64,000 bases of DNA from Kitasatospora sp. NBC_01287 (GCF_026340565.1 NZ_JAPEPB010000001.1:4068501-4132500); one strand, 5' to 3'; counted from the first letter of the stretch, positions 44,822 to 53,975 are shown. Numbers and translations: made by a program. The notes: generated from the sequence alone by a model not told the origin.

Positions 44822-45117
44822 TCAGCCGGGCGGCCTAGCGGGGAACTCCCATGGATTCAGCACGGTCGCACCGGTGCGAGCCAGGTGCTCGGTGTTCCGG
44901 GTGGCCACCGTCCAGCCGTTCGCGATGGCGGTCGCCGCGACCAGCGCATCGGGCGGGTCGATACCCGTTTGGCGTCGATATCGGTGTCGGCGAGTTCCGC
45001 GTCGAAACGCGTGACCTGGTCCGCGGGCAGCGACTCCCGGATCTCCCGGATCGTGCGAAGCGGGTGCGCCTGCTCCGGACGGATGGGCGGCTGCGGTGGG
45101 GTCGGGGCGGTACTCAT
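44822..45117 (-). pseudogene. Degraded toxin-antitoxin module (DUF6247-like antitoxin start joined to VapC end)
   Basis: From the ATG at 45117 one frame reads an antitoxin-like N-terminus (LRTIREIRESLPADQVTRFD, then AELADTDID). At about 44,965 the homology jumps to another frame that reads DPPDALVAATAIANGWTVAT, then RNTEHLARTGATVLNPW to a TGA at 44822, the C-terminal third of a PIN-domain VapC. The middle of the antitoxin and the first two thirds of the toxin, including its first catalytic Asp, are gone. One internal deletion with a frame change explains it. The antitoxin frame now continues as nonsense to 44857. Confidence 0.7.
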
Positions 45118-45237
45118 GATCAGCTCCTCCACCTGGCCGCTCACGTTTCCGGGCCCGGGGACCAGCCCAGGTCCTCCCCTACCCTTCCCGCCGATAATCG
45201 ATTGCCCTGCTCGGCACCCGCTGCCAAGCTCCCCGCC

Positions 45238-46080
45238 ATGCATGAATTCGACGCACCCGACGGCACCCGGCTGGCCTACCACGTCTTCGGGGAGGGCGAG
45301 CCGCTGGTCTGCCTGCCGGGTGGCCCGATGCGGGACGCCGAGTACCTGGGCGACCTCGGCGGGCTCGGCGCGCACCGGCGGCTGATCGTGCTCGACCCGC
45401 GCGGCACCGGCTCCTCGGCCGTGCCCGCGGACGAGGGGTCCTACCGGTGCGACCGGCAGGTGGCCGACGTCGAGGCGCTGCGGGTCCACCTCGGCCTCGA
45501 CCGGCTGGACCTGCTCGCGCACTCGGCCGCCGCCAACCTCGCGGTGCTCTTCGCCACCCGGCACCCCGAGCGGGTCGCCCGGCTCGCCCTGGTCACCCCG
45601 AGCACCCGGGCCGTCGGCATCCCGGTCACCGGGGAGACCCGGCGCGAGGCGGCCCTGCTGCGCGAGGACGAGCCGTGGTTCGCCGCCGCGATCGCCGCCT
45701 TCGAGGCGATCGAGGCCGAGCAGGAGACCGACGAGGACTGGGAGGCCATCGTCCCCTTCTCCTACGGCCGTTGGGACGCGGTGGCCCAGGCCCACGACGC
45801 CGCCGCGGCGGAGCAGGAGAACGAGGAGGCCGAGGACGGCTTCGGCGCCGAGGGCGCCTTCGACCCGGACGCCACCCGCGCCGCGCTCGCCACCCTCACC
45901 TCCCCGGTGCTGGTGCTGGCCGGCGAGCTGGACTGGGCGACCACCCCGGGCATCGCGGGCGAGTTCGCCGCCCTGCTGCCCGGCGCCGAGCTCGCGGTCC
46001 AGCAGGGTGCGGGCCACTACCCGTGGCTGGACGACGCCGAGGCGTTCGCGTCCGCGGTCGCGGGGTTCCTCGACCGGTAG
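45238..46080 (+). CDS. Alpha/beta-fold hydrolase
   Basis: 280 residues. The oxyanion region VCLPGGPMRDAEYLGDLGGL, VLDPRGTGSS and the nucleophile elbow LLAHSAAANLAVLF (Ser in H-S-A-A, a variant of G-x-S-x-G) are seen. An acidic lid insert rich in Glu and Asp (EQETDEDWEAI, EQENEEAEDGF) sits near residues 160-205. The catalytic His is in GAGHYPWLDD. It resembles proline-iminopeptidase-like hydrolases, but the substrate is unknown. The ATG at 45238 is used. TAG stops at 46078 and 46086, and TGA at 46109, cover the frames beyond the end. Confidence 0.85.
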   Translation: MHEFDAPDGTRLAYHVFGEGEPLVCLPGGPMRDAEYLGDLGGLGAHRRLIVLDPRGTGSSAVPADEGSYRCDRQVADVEALRVHLGLDRLDLLAHSAAANLAVLFATRHPERVARLALVTPSTRAVGIPVTGETRREAALLREDEPWFAAAIAAFEAIEAEQETDEDWEAIVPFSYGRWDAVAQAHDAAAAEQENEEAEDGFGAEGAFDPDATRAALATLTSPVLVLAGELDWATTPGIAGEFAALLPGAELAVQQGAGHYPWLDDAEAFASAVAGFLDR

Positions 46081-46156
46081 GGCGATAGGGCTGCCCGCCC
46101 GGTGGCTCTGACCGGCTCTGACCGGCTCGGGCGGGCTCAGGCCGACTCAGGCGGGC

Positions 46157-47179
46157 TCAGGCCGGCGCCGTCGAGCCCCGGACGATCAGCGAGGTGGGCA
46201 GCGGCGCCGACTCCCGCACCGGCCGCCCGTCCAGCCTGGCCACCAGGGCCGCCACCCCGGCCCGGCCCAGCTGCTCGCCGGGCAGGTCCACGGTGGTCAG
46301 CGGCGGGGTGAGCAGCGCCGCGACGGAGACGTTGTCGATGCCGACCACCGAGAGGTCCCGCGGGATCCGCAGGCCAAGGTCGGCGGCGGCCTGGTAGACG
46401 CCGGAGGCGACCACGTCGTCGTCGCAGACCACGGCGTGCGGGCGGTCGGGCCGGCCGAGCAGCTCGGTGGCGGCCGACCGGGCGGCGGATTCGCCGCGGT
46501 TGAGGGGGACGCCGACTTCGAGCACGTCGAGGCCGCGGGCAGCGGCCTCGAAGGCGGCCTGGCGGACCCGGAAGGTGTGCGCGCTGTGGGTCGAGCGGAA
46601 GCGGCCCAGGCGCCGGTGGCCGAGCGCGAGCAGGTGGCCGACGGCGGCCGCCATGCCGCCCGCGAGGTCGAGCTCGACGGTGGGGGCGCCGCCGGCCGCG
46701 GCCGGGTCGGCGTCCAGGAAGACGGCCGGGGTGCCGGGTGGCAGCCCGCCGAGCTGGCTGTCGTCCGGCGAGCAGATCAGCAGCCCGTCGAAGCGGCTGG
46801 TGGTGGCGGCCTCCGCGAGGGTGGTGGCGCTCCAGCCGGAGCTGACCACCACGTCCAGGCCGTGCCGGGCGGCCTCCTCGTGCACCCCGGCCAGCACCCG
46901 GCCGAAGAACGGGCCCTGCAGGTTGGGCACGGCGAGCAGGGCCAGGCCGCTGCGGCCCAGCCGCAGCTGGCGACCGGCCGCCTGCGGGCGGTAGCCCAGA
47001 CCGCGAGCCGCCTCCAGGACCCGCTGCCGGGTGGTGGCGGAGACCCGGTGGCCGGCCTCGGAGCCGGAGAAGACCAGCGAGACGGTGGCCTGCGAGACGC
47101 CGGCCAGCTGGGCCACGTCGCGGCCGGTGGGGCGCCTGACCGGCGTGCCGGGCTCGGCAGGCGTGGGCGCGCCGGTCAC
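46157..47179 (-). CDS. LacI-family transcriptional regulator
   Basis: 340 residues. The HTH is GRDVAQLAGVSQATVSLVFS with TRQRVLEAARGLGYRPQAAG as hinge. The periplasmic-binding-like sensor domain follows: LLAVPNLQGPFFGRVLAGVH, then LSVVGIDNVSVAALLTPPLT near the end. The GTG at 47179 lies two bases after the DUF4229 gene. The target and effector are unknown; no sugar operon is next to it. Its stop lies in a run of three TGA at 10-base steps (46157, 46147, 46137) in repeated GGCTCAGGCC-like units. Confidence 0.88.
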   Translation of the reverse strand: MTGAPTPAEPGTPVRRPTGRDVAQLAGVSQATVSLVFSGSEAGHRVSATTRQRVLEAARGLGYRPQAAGRQLRLGRSGLALLAVPNLQGPFFGRVLAGVHEEAARHGLDVVVSSGWSATTLAEAATTSRFDGLLICSPDDSQLGGLPPGTPAVFLDADPAAAGGAPTVELDLAGGMAAAVGHLLALGHRRLGRFRSTHSAHTFRVRQAAFEAAARGLDVLEVGVPLNRGESAARSAATELLGRPDRPHAVVCDDDVVASGVYQAAADLGLRIPRDLSVVGIDNVSVAALLTPPLTTVDLPGEQLGRAGVAALVARLDGRPVRESAPLPTSLIVRGSTAPA

Positions 47180-47181
47180 GG

Positions 47182-47535
47182 TCAGGACTGCGTGGTCGCG
47201 GCGGCCTCGCCGGCGGCCGCCGCGCGGGCGGCGTCGTCCGCCGCGTCCTCCTCGGCGTTCTGCGCGGCGACCCGCTGTCCGGCCCGGGAGCGGATGGTGG
47301 CGACCTTGCTGACGACCTGCTCGGACATCTCGTCGCGCTGCTTGCTCAGCACCACGTAGCTGATCGGCGCCGAGACCAGGCCGGCCAGCAGCACCAGGAA
47401 GACCATCCCGGTGGCGCCCACCACGGGGATGATCCCGAAGTGGCCCAGCAGCACGGAGACCAGCAGGCAGGCGAGGAAGATGCTGGCCCGCAGGGAGGTG
47501 TAGCGGAGCGTGGCGTGGGACTTGCTGCTGCTCAC
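47182..47535 (-). CDS. DUF4229 membrane protein
   Basis: 117 residues with two transmembrane helices (about 15-35 and 42-62) joined by a short loop. After them comes YVVLSKQRDEMSEQVVSKV and an Ala/Glu-rich cytoplasmic tail. DUF4229 is an actinomycete family of unknown function. Upstream partner of the LacI gene. Confidence 0.82.
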   Translation of the reverse strand: MSSSKSHATLRYTSLRASIFLACLLVSVLLGHFGIIPVVGATGMVFLVLLAGLVSAPISYVVLSKQRDEMSEQVVSKVATIRSRAGQRVAAQNAEEDAADDAARAAAAGEAAATTQS

Positions 47536-47700
47536 GGATGGCTTCCTTCGTCACGGGCGGTACGGCAGGCGGGGCGGGAGCCACCGGCGCCGGCGTGGCT
47601 CGACCTCCCAGTGAAGCATGCCGATCCGGGAGCGCGGCGCCCGGCCGCCACTACCGCGGCCGAGCGCGGCGCCCCGCCCACACCACCGCGGCTACCGCGA

Positions 47701-49047
47701 CTACCGTGCCGCCGGGGCGCCCGGCGGCACGGTGGCGGCCGGGCGGCCGCGCAGCCCCAGGCAGAGCAGCACCGCCAGCGCGCAGAGGCCGCCCGCGCCG
47801 TCCCAGGCCAGGTCGTAGTTGCCGTAGTGGTCGCGCAGCGCCCCGGCCGCGGTGGCGGCGATCGCGCCGCCCAGCTGGTGGCAGGCCAGCACCCAGCCGA
47901 AGACGATCGGCGCGTCGGCACCGAACTGGCGCCGGCAGAGCGCGACCGTGGGCGGCACGGTGGCGACCCAGTCCAGGCCGTAGAAGATCACGAAGGCCAG
48001 GAACGGCGGCTTCACCGAGCCGGCGAACAGTTGCGGCAGCAGCACCAGGGACAGGCCGCGCAGCGCGTAGTAGACGAGCAGCAGGCGGCGCGAGTCGATC
48101 CGGTCGGTGAGCCAGCCGCTGGCCACGGTGCCGATCACGTCGAAGACGCCGATCAGCGCGAGCAGGCTCGCCGCGGTGGTCTCCGGCATCCCGTGGTCGT
48201 GCGCGGCGGGGATGAAGTGGGTGCCGACCACGCCCACCGTGGTCGCCCCGCAGATCGAGAAGGAGCCGGCCAGCAGCCAGAACTGCCGCACCCGCACGGC
48301 CTCGCGCAGCACCCGCAGGGTGCGCGACAGGGCCCGGTCGCCGCCGACGGCCTCGGCGTCCGGCTCACCGGGCCGTGCGCCGTAGGGCAGCAGTCCGAGG
48401 TCGGCGGGGCGCTCGCGCATCAGCAGCAGCACCGGCACGGAGACGGCGGTGGCGCAGAGCGAGACCACCATGACCGCGGCCTTCCAGCCCTCGTTCTGCA
48501 CCAGCCAGGAGAGCACCGGCAGGAAGATCAGGTTGCCGGTCGCGCCGCCCGCGGTGAGCACCCCGAGCACCAGGCCCTGCCGGGCCCGGAACCAGCGCCC
48601 GCTGATCGTGGTGGCGAAGGCGCCGGCCATGCTGCCGCTGCCCAGGCCCACCAGGAAGCCCCAGCAGAGGATCAGCTGCCAGGGCCTGGTCATCAGCACG
48701 GTCAGCCCGGAGCCCACCGAGATGGTGAGCAGCGCGCAGACCGTCACCAGGCGCACCCCGAAGCGGTCCATCAGCGCGGCGGCGAACGGCGCGGTCAGGC
48801 CGTAGAGCACGAGGTTGACCGAGACGGCGATCCCGATGGTGGCGTGCGACCAGCCGAACTGGCTGTTCCAGGCGCCCATCATGAGGCCCGGTGCGGAGCG
48901 GAAGCCCGCCGAGCCGACCAGGACCAGCAGCGAGACGGCGGCGACGATCCAGGCGTAGTGCGGGCGGGTGGCGGGACGGCGGTCGGGACGGCGGTCGGGA
49001 TGGCGGTCGGGGCGGCCGTCGGTGGGCGTGGTCAGCTCGGTGGTCAC
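47701..49047 (-). CDS. MFS transporter (OxlT/MCT-like)
   Basis: 448 residues, about 12 transmembrane helices after a charged N-terminal tail of repeated RPDRHPDRRPDRR. FRSAPGLMMGAWNSQFGWSH and the motif-A-like AALMDRFGVRLVTVCALLT place it in the monocarboxylate/oxalate-antiporter-like group, as does VIFYGLDWVATVPPTVALC. The GTG at 49047 is the likely start. It is divergent from a GlxA-type activator 118 bases away, which probably regulates it. The substrate is unknown. Confidence 0.85.
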   Translation of the reverse strand: MTTELTTPTDGRPDRHPDRRPDRRPATRPHYAWIVAAVSLLVLVGSAGFRSAPGLMMGAWNSQFGWSHATIGIAVSVNLVLYGLTAPFAAALMDRFGVRLVTVCALLTISVGSGLTVLMTRPWQLILCWGFLVGLGSGSMAGAFATTISGRWFRARQGLVLGVLTAGGATGNLIFLPVLSWLVQNEGWKAAVMVVSLCATAVSVPVLLLMRERPADLGLLPYGARPGEPDAEAVGGDRALSRTLRVLREAVRVRQFWLLAGSFSICGATTVGVVGTHFIPAAHDHGMPETTAASLLALIGVFDVIGTVASGWLTDRIDSRRLLLVYYALRGLSLVLLPQLFAGSVKPPFLAFVIFYGLDWVATVPPTVALCRRQFGADAPIVFGWVLACHQLGGAIAATAAGALRDHYGNYDLAWDGAGGLCALAVLLCLGLRGRPAATVPPGAPAAR

Positions 49048-49164
49048 AGCGATGATTCTGGCGGCCCGGCGCGGCGGCCACGAGTGGCCTGACTGCCAGC
49101 TTCCGTCAAGATCGGGCCACCCCGCCGAACGGCCCGCGGCCCGCCACCGGCCACAATGAGGCGC

Positions 49165-50142
49165 ATGACGGCACCTCATCGGGTCGCGGTCCTGGCCCTG
49201 GACCGCGTGATCGCCTTCGAACTGGGCATCCCCTCCCGCATCTTCGAGTCCGCGACGGCGGCGGACGGCAGCCCGCTCTACCAGGTCGCGACCTGCACGG
49301 TGGACGGCCGCGCGGTGGCCAGCAGCAGCGACTTCAAGATCAGCGTGGACCACGGTCCCGAACTCCTGGAGCTGGCCGACACCGTGATCGTCCCGGCCGC
49401 CCGGGACCTCGGGCCGGCCTTCCTGCACGGCGAGCTGAACGGGCCGCTCGCCGAGGCGATGGCCCGGATCCGGCCCGGCACCCGGATCGCCTCGATCTGC
49501 ACGGGCGCCTTCGTGCTGGCCGCCGCCGGGCTGCTGGACGACCGCCCGGCCACCACCCACTGGCGCTACACCGAGCGCTTCGCCCAGCTCTTCCCGCAGG
49601 TGCGGCTCGACCCCGACGTGCTCTTCGTGGACGACGGCGACGTGCTCACCTCCGGCGGGGTGGCCGCCGGGGTCGACCTCTGCCTGCACCTGGTGCGCCG
49701 CGACCACGGCGGCGCGGTGGCCAACCAGGTGGCCCGCACCTGCCTGGTGCCGCCGTGGCGCGAGGGCGGGCAGCGGCAGTACGTCGAGGCGCCCACGCCG
49801 GCGGACGACACCGGCGACAGCACGGCGGCGGTGCGCGGCTGGGCGCTGGAGCACCTGGCCGAGCCGCTGACGCTGCGTCGGCTGGCCGAGCGGGCCCGGA
49901 TGAGCGTGCGCACCTTCACCCGGCGGTTCCGCGAGGAGACCGGCAGCAGCCCGGGGCAGTGGCTCACCGTGCAGCGCACCGCACGGGCCCGGGAGCTGCT
50001 GGAGCGCACCGAGCTGAGCATCGACCAGGTGGCCAGGGAGTCCGGCTTCGGCACGGCGGCCTCACTGCGGCTGCAGCTGCGCGGGCACCTGGACCTGGCA
50101 CCGAGCGCCTACCGGCGGACCTTCCGGACGCCGGCGGGCTGA
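49165..50142 (+). CDS. GlxA-family AraC-type regulator (DJ-1/PfpI plus AraC HTH)
   Basis: 325 residues. The N-terminal class-I-glutamine-amidotransferase-like domain starts VAVLALDRVIAFELGIP and has the elbow RIASICTGAFVLAAAGLLDD. The C-terminal AraC domain is LTLRRLAERARMSVRTFTRR plus FREETGSSPGQWLTVQR and IDQVARESGFGTAASLR. The ATG at 49165 matches the family start; CACAAT lies seven bases before it, so the message may be leaderless. An ATG at 49156 is an alternative. Likely activator of the divergent MFS gene. Confidence 0.88.
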   Translation: MTAPHRVAVLALDRVIAFELGIPSRIFESATAADGSPLYQVATCTVDGRAVASSSDFKISVDHGPELLELADTVIVPAARDLGPAFLHGELNGPLAEAMARIRPGTRIASICTGAFVLAAAGLLDDRPATTHWRYTERFAQLFPQVRLDPDVLFVDDGDVLTSGGVAAGVDLCLHLVRRDHGGAVANQVARTCLVPPWREGGQRQYVEAPTPADDTGDSTAAVRGWALEHLAEPLTLRRLAERARMSVRTFTRRFREETGSSPGQWLTVQRTARARELLERTELSIDQVARESGFGTAASLRLQLRGHLDLAPSAYRRTFRTPAG

Positions 50143-50539
50143 CCGTCACCGGGCACAGGAACGGGAACGGGGCCGGGAACGGGCGCAGGAACAGGAACGG
50201 GACCGGGCCGCGGACGCAGCACGGCGGCCGACCGGGCACCCCTGCCCGGGCGGCCGCCGGTACGGGCCCTGACCCGCACTACGGCGCTCCGCACTCGCCA
50301 AGGCTGCGGTGGCCGACCGGGTCCGCAGGCCCGATTCCCCAGGCCACCTGCTCCTTGGCGTCCCCTCGCGACGGAGAGCTGACCCAAGGGTGATCAGCTC
50401 GATACGTCACGTCAATGGGTTGTCCGAAATTCGGATTGGTTGCGCTCCGTTTCGGCCTGCCAACCACCCATTCCGGCCGTCGGGCCGCCAGGCCTCAGGC
50501 CGTCGGGTCTCAGGCCGTCAGGTCTCAGGCCGTCAGGTC
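50143..50539. other. Intergenic region with tandem repeats
   Basis: The first part (50,150-50,220) is an irregular run of GGAACGGG units. The middle, 50,380-50,470, is less G+C-rich without a recognisable gene. The end (50495-50554) has four 15-base units TCAGGCCGTCAGGTC reaching into the next gene's stop codon at 50540, repeating TGA on the minus strand in two frames. Confidence 0.6.
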
Positions 50540-50980
50540 TCAGGCCGTCAGGGCCCGTGCCTCGCGGACGGACTGCCCGCCGCCGGCCCCGGCCCGGTCG
50601 ATCTCGCACCAGACGAGCTTGCCCGAGCCCTGCGGGTACCAGCCCCAGCGCGCGCAGAGCAGCTCGACCAGCTCCAGCCCCCGCCCGCTGGTGGCCGAGG
50701 CGGTCGCGTGCCGGGGCGCGGGCGCGGAACCGCTGGCGTCGGCCACCTCCACCCGCAGCGGTCCGGCGGCCGGCGGCCAGGAGAGCCGCAGCACGGCCGG
50801 CCGGCCGGTGTGCAGCACCGCGTTGGTCACCAGCTCGGAGACCACCAGGACCAGGGTCTCGGCGAACGGCGCGTCCGGATCCGCCCCGAAGGCGAGCACC
50901 TGCGCGCGGACCCAGCGGCGGGCCCGGCCGACCTCGGCGGGGTCGGCCGCCACCATCAGCTGCACCTGAAGCACCTGCAC
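50540..50980 (-). CDS. HATPase_c_2 ATP-binding protein (RsbW/anti-sigma-type kinase fold)
   Basis: 146 residues with a histidine-kinase-like ATPase domain. The N-box is VLVVSELVTNAVLHTGRPAV and the later boxes VEVADASGSAPAPR and SGRGLELVELLCARWGW. There is no dimerisation or sensor part. Streptomyces encodes dozens of such proteins, some of them anti-sigma factors controlled by anti-anti-sigma factors. It is divergent from a sigma-factor gene 223 bases away, which makes a link worth testing, although that sigma factor has its own zinc-finger partner. Confidence 0.85.
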   Translation of the reverse strand: MQVLQVQLMVAADPAEVGRARRWVRAQVLAFGADPDAPFAETLVLVVSELVTNAVLHTGRPAVLRLSWPPAAGPLRVEVADASGSAPAPRHATASATSGRGLELVELLCARWGWYPQGSGKLVWCEIDRAGAGGGQSVREARALTA

Positions 50981-51114
50981 CGCTCCACCACCTGCTGCCT
51001 GACGAGCTACCGGTAGGACTGTCCACGACGTCGGCGGTCATCGCACCGGCGTGACGAAACCTACCGCCCCGTCCCCGGTGACCTGCGGCGGCCACGCGGC
51101 GAAACCACCCGTGC

Positions 51115-51124
51115 GACATATGTC
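51115..51124. promoter_or_regulatory. 10-bp palindrome upstream of the sigma-factor gene
   Basis: GACATATGTC is a perfect dyad 80 bases before the sigma gene, in the gap shared with the ATPase gene. TATACC lies eight bases before the sigma ATG and could be a -10 element. Confidence 0.35.
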
Positions 51125-51203
51125 CAACCGCGCTCGAACAACCCCCGGGAGTTCTTCAGATAAAAGCCCCTCAGGGCCTCCGGCACCGCTATACCGTGGA
51201 GCC

Positions 51204-51701
51204 ATGACCGCACCGGACTGGGACCAGCAGATGCGGTCGCGACTGGCCCGCGGTGAGGAGAGCGCGCTCGGCGAGCTCTACGACCAGCTCGCTCCGCTGG
51301 TGCACGGCCTGGCCGGGCGGATCCTGGACGACGAGCAGGCCGCGGCGCAGCTCACCCGGGAGGTCTTCGGCCACCTGTGGGAGCACCCGGAGGAGTTCGA
51401 CCCGGACCGGCGCTCGCTGCGCTCCTGGGTCGGCGAACTGACCCAGCGGCGGGCCGTGGAGCGGCTGCGCGGGGCCGACCTGGGCCAGCGGGAGATCGAC
51501 GCCCGGGCCGCCGACGCCCAGGTGCAGTACGTGGTGGCCGCACTGCCGCCGCCGCTGCGCGAAACGCTGGAGACCGCCTGGCTGGACGGCGGCACCTACC
51601 AGGAGACGGCCCGCCGGCTCGGCATCAGCGAGCAGGCGACCAAGCAGCGCCTCCGCCTGGGTCTGCAACTGCTCGCCTCCGAGCTGGAGTTCGGGTCATG
51701 A
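51204..51701 (+). CDS. RNA polymerase sigma-70 family factor (ECF-like)
   Basis: 165 residues. Region 2 is ARGEESALGELYDQLAPLVH, then VFGHLWEHPEEFDPDRRSLR with WVGELTQRRAVERLR. Region 4 is LPPPLRETLETAWLDGG with YQETARRLGISEQATKQRLR. Length and layout are those of extracytoplasmic-function sigma factors. GTGGAG precedes the ATG at 51204. The next gene, 55 bases on, codes a zinc-finger protein of the anti-sigma type, so the sigma factor is probably held inactive until a signal releases it. Confidence 0.9.
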   Translation: MTAPDWDQQMRSRLARGEESALGELYDQLAPLVHGLAGRILDDEQAAAQLTREVFGHLWEHPEEFDPDRRSLRSWVGELTQRRAVERLRGADLGQREIDARAADAQVQYVVAALPPPLRETLETAWLDGGTYQETARRLGISEQATKQRLRLGLQLLASELEFGS

Positions 51702-51756
51702 TGGCGACAGGCCCGCGACACCGGCGGGGAATTCGGCTGCGACGGGAGCTCGGCTC

Positions 51757-52902
51757 GTGCTGACGGAGCGGGAACACGAGGCGCTGCGCGGCCTGCTCGG
51801 CGCCTGGGCGCTGCGGGCCTGCCCGCCCGAGGAAGGCGCCGAGCTGGAACGGCACTTCGCCGATTGCCCGGACTGCGCCGAGGAGGGCGAACGGCTGCGC
51901 CGGGCCGCCGCCCGGCTGCGGGCCGACGACCCGCTGGACCAGCCCGACGGGCTGCGCCAGCAGGTGCTCGACTTCTGCCTGACCCGCCGCGTGGCCGATC
52001 GGCCGCTCGCGCCCTGGGCCGCCCCGTACGCGGCGGAGACGGCCAAGCTGGACGCGCTGCTGCGCGACCTGGGCCCGAGCGAGTGGCAGGAGGTGGCCGA
52101 ACTGCCCTGGCACGGCGGGGCGCTGCGGCACCGGCCGGCCGACGTGCTCTGCCACCTGGCCGCGGTGGACGGGCTGCTCGCCCGGGCGCTGGGCCTGCCG
52201 GACGTGCTGCCGCCGGCCGCCGAGGACCGGGTGCCGGCCCAGGGCGGCGAACGCGGCGGGCCGGCCGGTCCGTTCCACGAGCTGGTGGAGCGCAGCGAGC
52301 GGCTGAGCCGCGCCGAGGCCGGCGCCACCCCGCACGCGGTGCGCACGCTCTGGCGGACGCAGGCCCAGGCACTGCTCCGCGAGGCCGCGCCGGCCACCGC
52401 CGGGGTGCCGGTGGACTACGGCTTCGCCACCGTGCCGGTCCGCGACGCGTTCATCGACCGGGCCTTCGAGACCTGGATCCACGGCGAGGACGTGGCCCGC
52501 GCGGTGGACTACCCGTACGCCGTCCCGGCCCCGCCGCACCTGCGGCAGATGGTCGACCTGGCCGCCCGGATGCTGCCCACCGCGCTGGCCGGCCTGCGCC
52601 AGGCCGCCTACGCCGGCTCCGCACCCGCCCCCGGGCCGGGCCGCACGCTGCGGCTGGTGATCGAGGGCCCGGCCAGCGGCGAGTGGCTGATCCCGCTGGA
52701 CGGCGGGCCGCCGGACGCCACCGCCGCGGCCGCCCTCGCGCCGCCGGGCGACCCGGTGGCCGAGGTGGTGATCGACGGCGTGGAGTTCTGCCAGCTCGCC
52801 GCCGCGCACCGCGACCCGGAGCGCCTGCCGGTCGGCGAGCACGGCGACCGGGCGGCGATCCGCGAGCTGCTGGCGGCGGTGCCGCTGCTCTCCCGCCCGT
52901 AG
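51757..52902 (+). CDS. Zinc-finger anti-sigma domain fused to mycothiol-dependent maleylpyruvate-isomerase-like (DinB/MDMPI) domain
   Basis: 381 residues. The N-terminal 90 residues hold the anti-sigma zinc motif ERHFADCPDCAEEGERL (His-x3-Cys-x2-Cys) followed by helices. From about 90 comes an MDMPI/DinB-like four-helix domain (HRPADVLCHLAAVDGLLARA, ETWIHGEDVARAVDY), then a C-terminal domain (TLRLVIEGPASGEWLIPL). The MDMPI fold uses mycothiol, the actinomycete redox thiol, so thiol or redox control of the sigma factor is a reasonable inference. GGGAG lies eight bases before the GTG at 51757. Cotranscribed with the sigma gene. Confidence 0.82.
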   Translation: MLTEREHEALRGLLGAWALRACPPEEGAELERHFADCPDCAEEGERLRRAAARLRADDPLDQPDGLRQQVLDFCLTRRVADRPLAPWAAPYAAETAKLDALLRDLGPSEWQEVAELPWHGGALRHRPADVLCHLAAVDGLLARALGLPDVLPPAAEDRVPAQGGERGGPAGPFHELVERSERLSRAEAGATPHAVRTLWRTQAQALLREAAPATAGVPVDYGFATVPVRDAFIDRAFETWIHGEDVARAVDYPYAVPAPPHLRQMVDLAARMLPTALAGLRQAAYAGSAPAPGPGRTLRLVIEGPASGEWLIPLDGGPPDATAAAALAPPGDPVAEVVIDGVEFCQLAAAHRDPERLPVGEHGDRAAIRELLAAVPLLSRP

Positions 52903-52997
52903 ACCCCGCCCCGGGCGAACGGCCGGACGGAGCCGGGCAGGCGGGGCAGGCCGGGCAGGCGAGGGGGTCAGGGCGTCACGGGGTCACGGGGTCACGG

Positions 52998-53909
52998 TCA
53001 GGCGAAGACCACGGTGCGGGTGCCGTTCAGCAGCACCCGGTGCTCGCTGTGCCACTTCACCGCGCGGGCCAGCGCCTGGCACTCCACGTCCCGGCCGAGC
53101 GCGACCAGTTGCTCGGGCGTCACGTCGTGCTGCACCCGGGCCACCTCCTGCTCGATGATCGGCCCCTCGTCGAGGTCGGCGGTGACGTAGTGCGCGGTCG
53201 CGCCGATCAGCTTCACGCCGCGGGCGTGCGCCTGGTGGTAGGGCTTGGCGCCCTTGAAGCTCGGCAGGAAGGAGTGGTGGATGTTGATCACCCGGCCGGA
53301 GAGCGCCTTGCAGAGGTCGTCCGAGAGCACCTGCATGTAGCGGGCCAGCACCACCAGCTCGACCGACTCGGCCTCGACCAGCTCCAGCAACTGCCGCTCG
53401 GCCTGCGCCCTGGTCTCCCGGGTCACCGGCACGTGCACGAAGGGGATGCCGTAGGAGGCGGTGAGTTCCTTGAAGTCGGTGTGGTTGGAGACCACCGCGG
53501 CGATCTCCACCGGCAGCGCGCCGATCGAGGCGCGGAACAGCAGGTCGTTCAGGCAGTGGCCGAACTTGCTGACCATCAGCACCACCCGCATCCGCGCCTC
53601 GGCCGGGTGGATCTCCCACTCCATGCCGAAGGAGGCGCCGATCGCGGCGAAGCTGGCCCGCAGGCCCTCGGCGCTCACCGGCGCCTCGGCCGAGAAGTGC
53701 ACGCGCATGAAGAAGAGCCGGCTGTCGGTGTCCCGGTCGCCGAACTGCTGGCTGTCGATGATGTTGCAGCCGGTCATGAAGAGGTAGCTGGAGACCGCGT
53801 GCACGATCCCCTGCTTGTCCGGGCAGGACAGCGTCAGCACGTACTGGGTCGGCTCGCTCGGGATCGGCTCGCTCGGGATCGGCTCGGTCGCGCTCTGCTG
53901 CTCCACCAC
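52998..53909 (-). CDS. purU: Formyltetrahydrofolate deformylase
   Basis: Hydrolyses 10-formyl-tetrahydrofolate to formate and tetrahydrofolate, balancing one-carbon pools and feeding purine synthesis. 303 residues. An N-terminal ACT domain (VLTLSCPDKQGIVHAVSSYL) is followed by the formyltransferase-like domain with KFGHCLNDLLFRASIG, NIHHSFLPSFKGAKPYHQAH (catalytic His) and GATAHYVTADLDEGPIIEQE (catalytic Asp). The GTG at 53909 is used; the first residues carry a 15-bp repeat giving EPIPSEPIPSEP. TGA stops at 52998, 52992, 52984, 52976 and 52968 form a repeated three-frame stop block. Confidence 0.95.
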   Translation of the reverse strand: MVEQQSATEPIPSEPIPSEPTQYVLTLSCPDKQGIVHAVSSYLFMTGCNIIDSQQFGDRDTDSRLFFMRVHFSAEAPVSAEGLRASFAAIGASFGMEWEIHPAEARMRVVLMVSKFGHCLNDLLFRASIGALPVEIAAVVSNHTDFKELTASYGIPFVHVPVTRETRAQAERQLLELVEAESVELVVLARYMQVLSDDLCKALSGRVINIHHSFLPSFKGAKPYHQAHARGVKLIGATAHYVTADLDEGPIIEQEVARVQHDVTPEQLVALGRDVECQALARAVKWHSEHRVLLNGTRTVVFA

Positions 53910-53975
53910 TGGTCCTTGGTCTCTCTTCGGTCGCCCGGCTCTGAGTGCGTCAAGGGTGGCACAGCCGGGCGCGGG

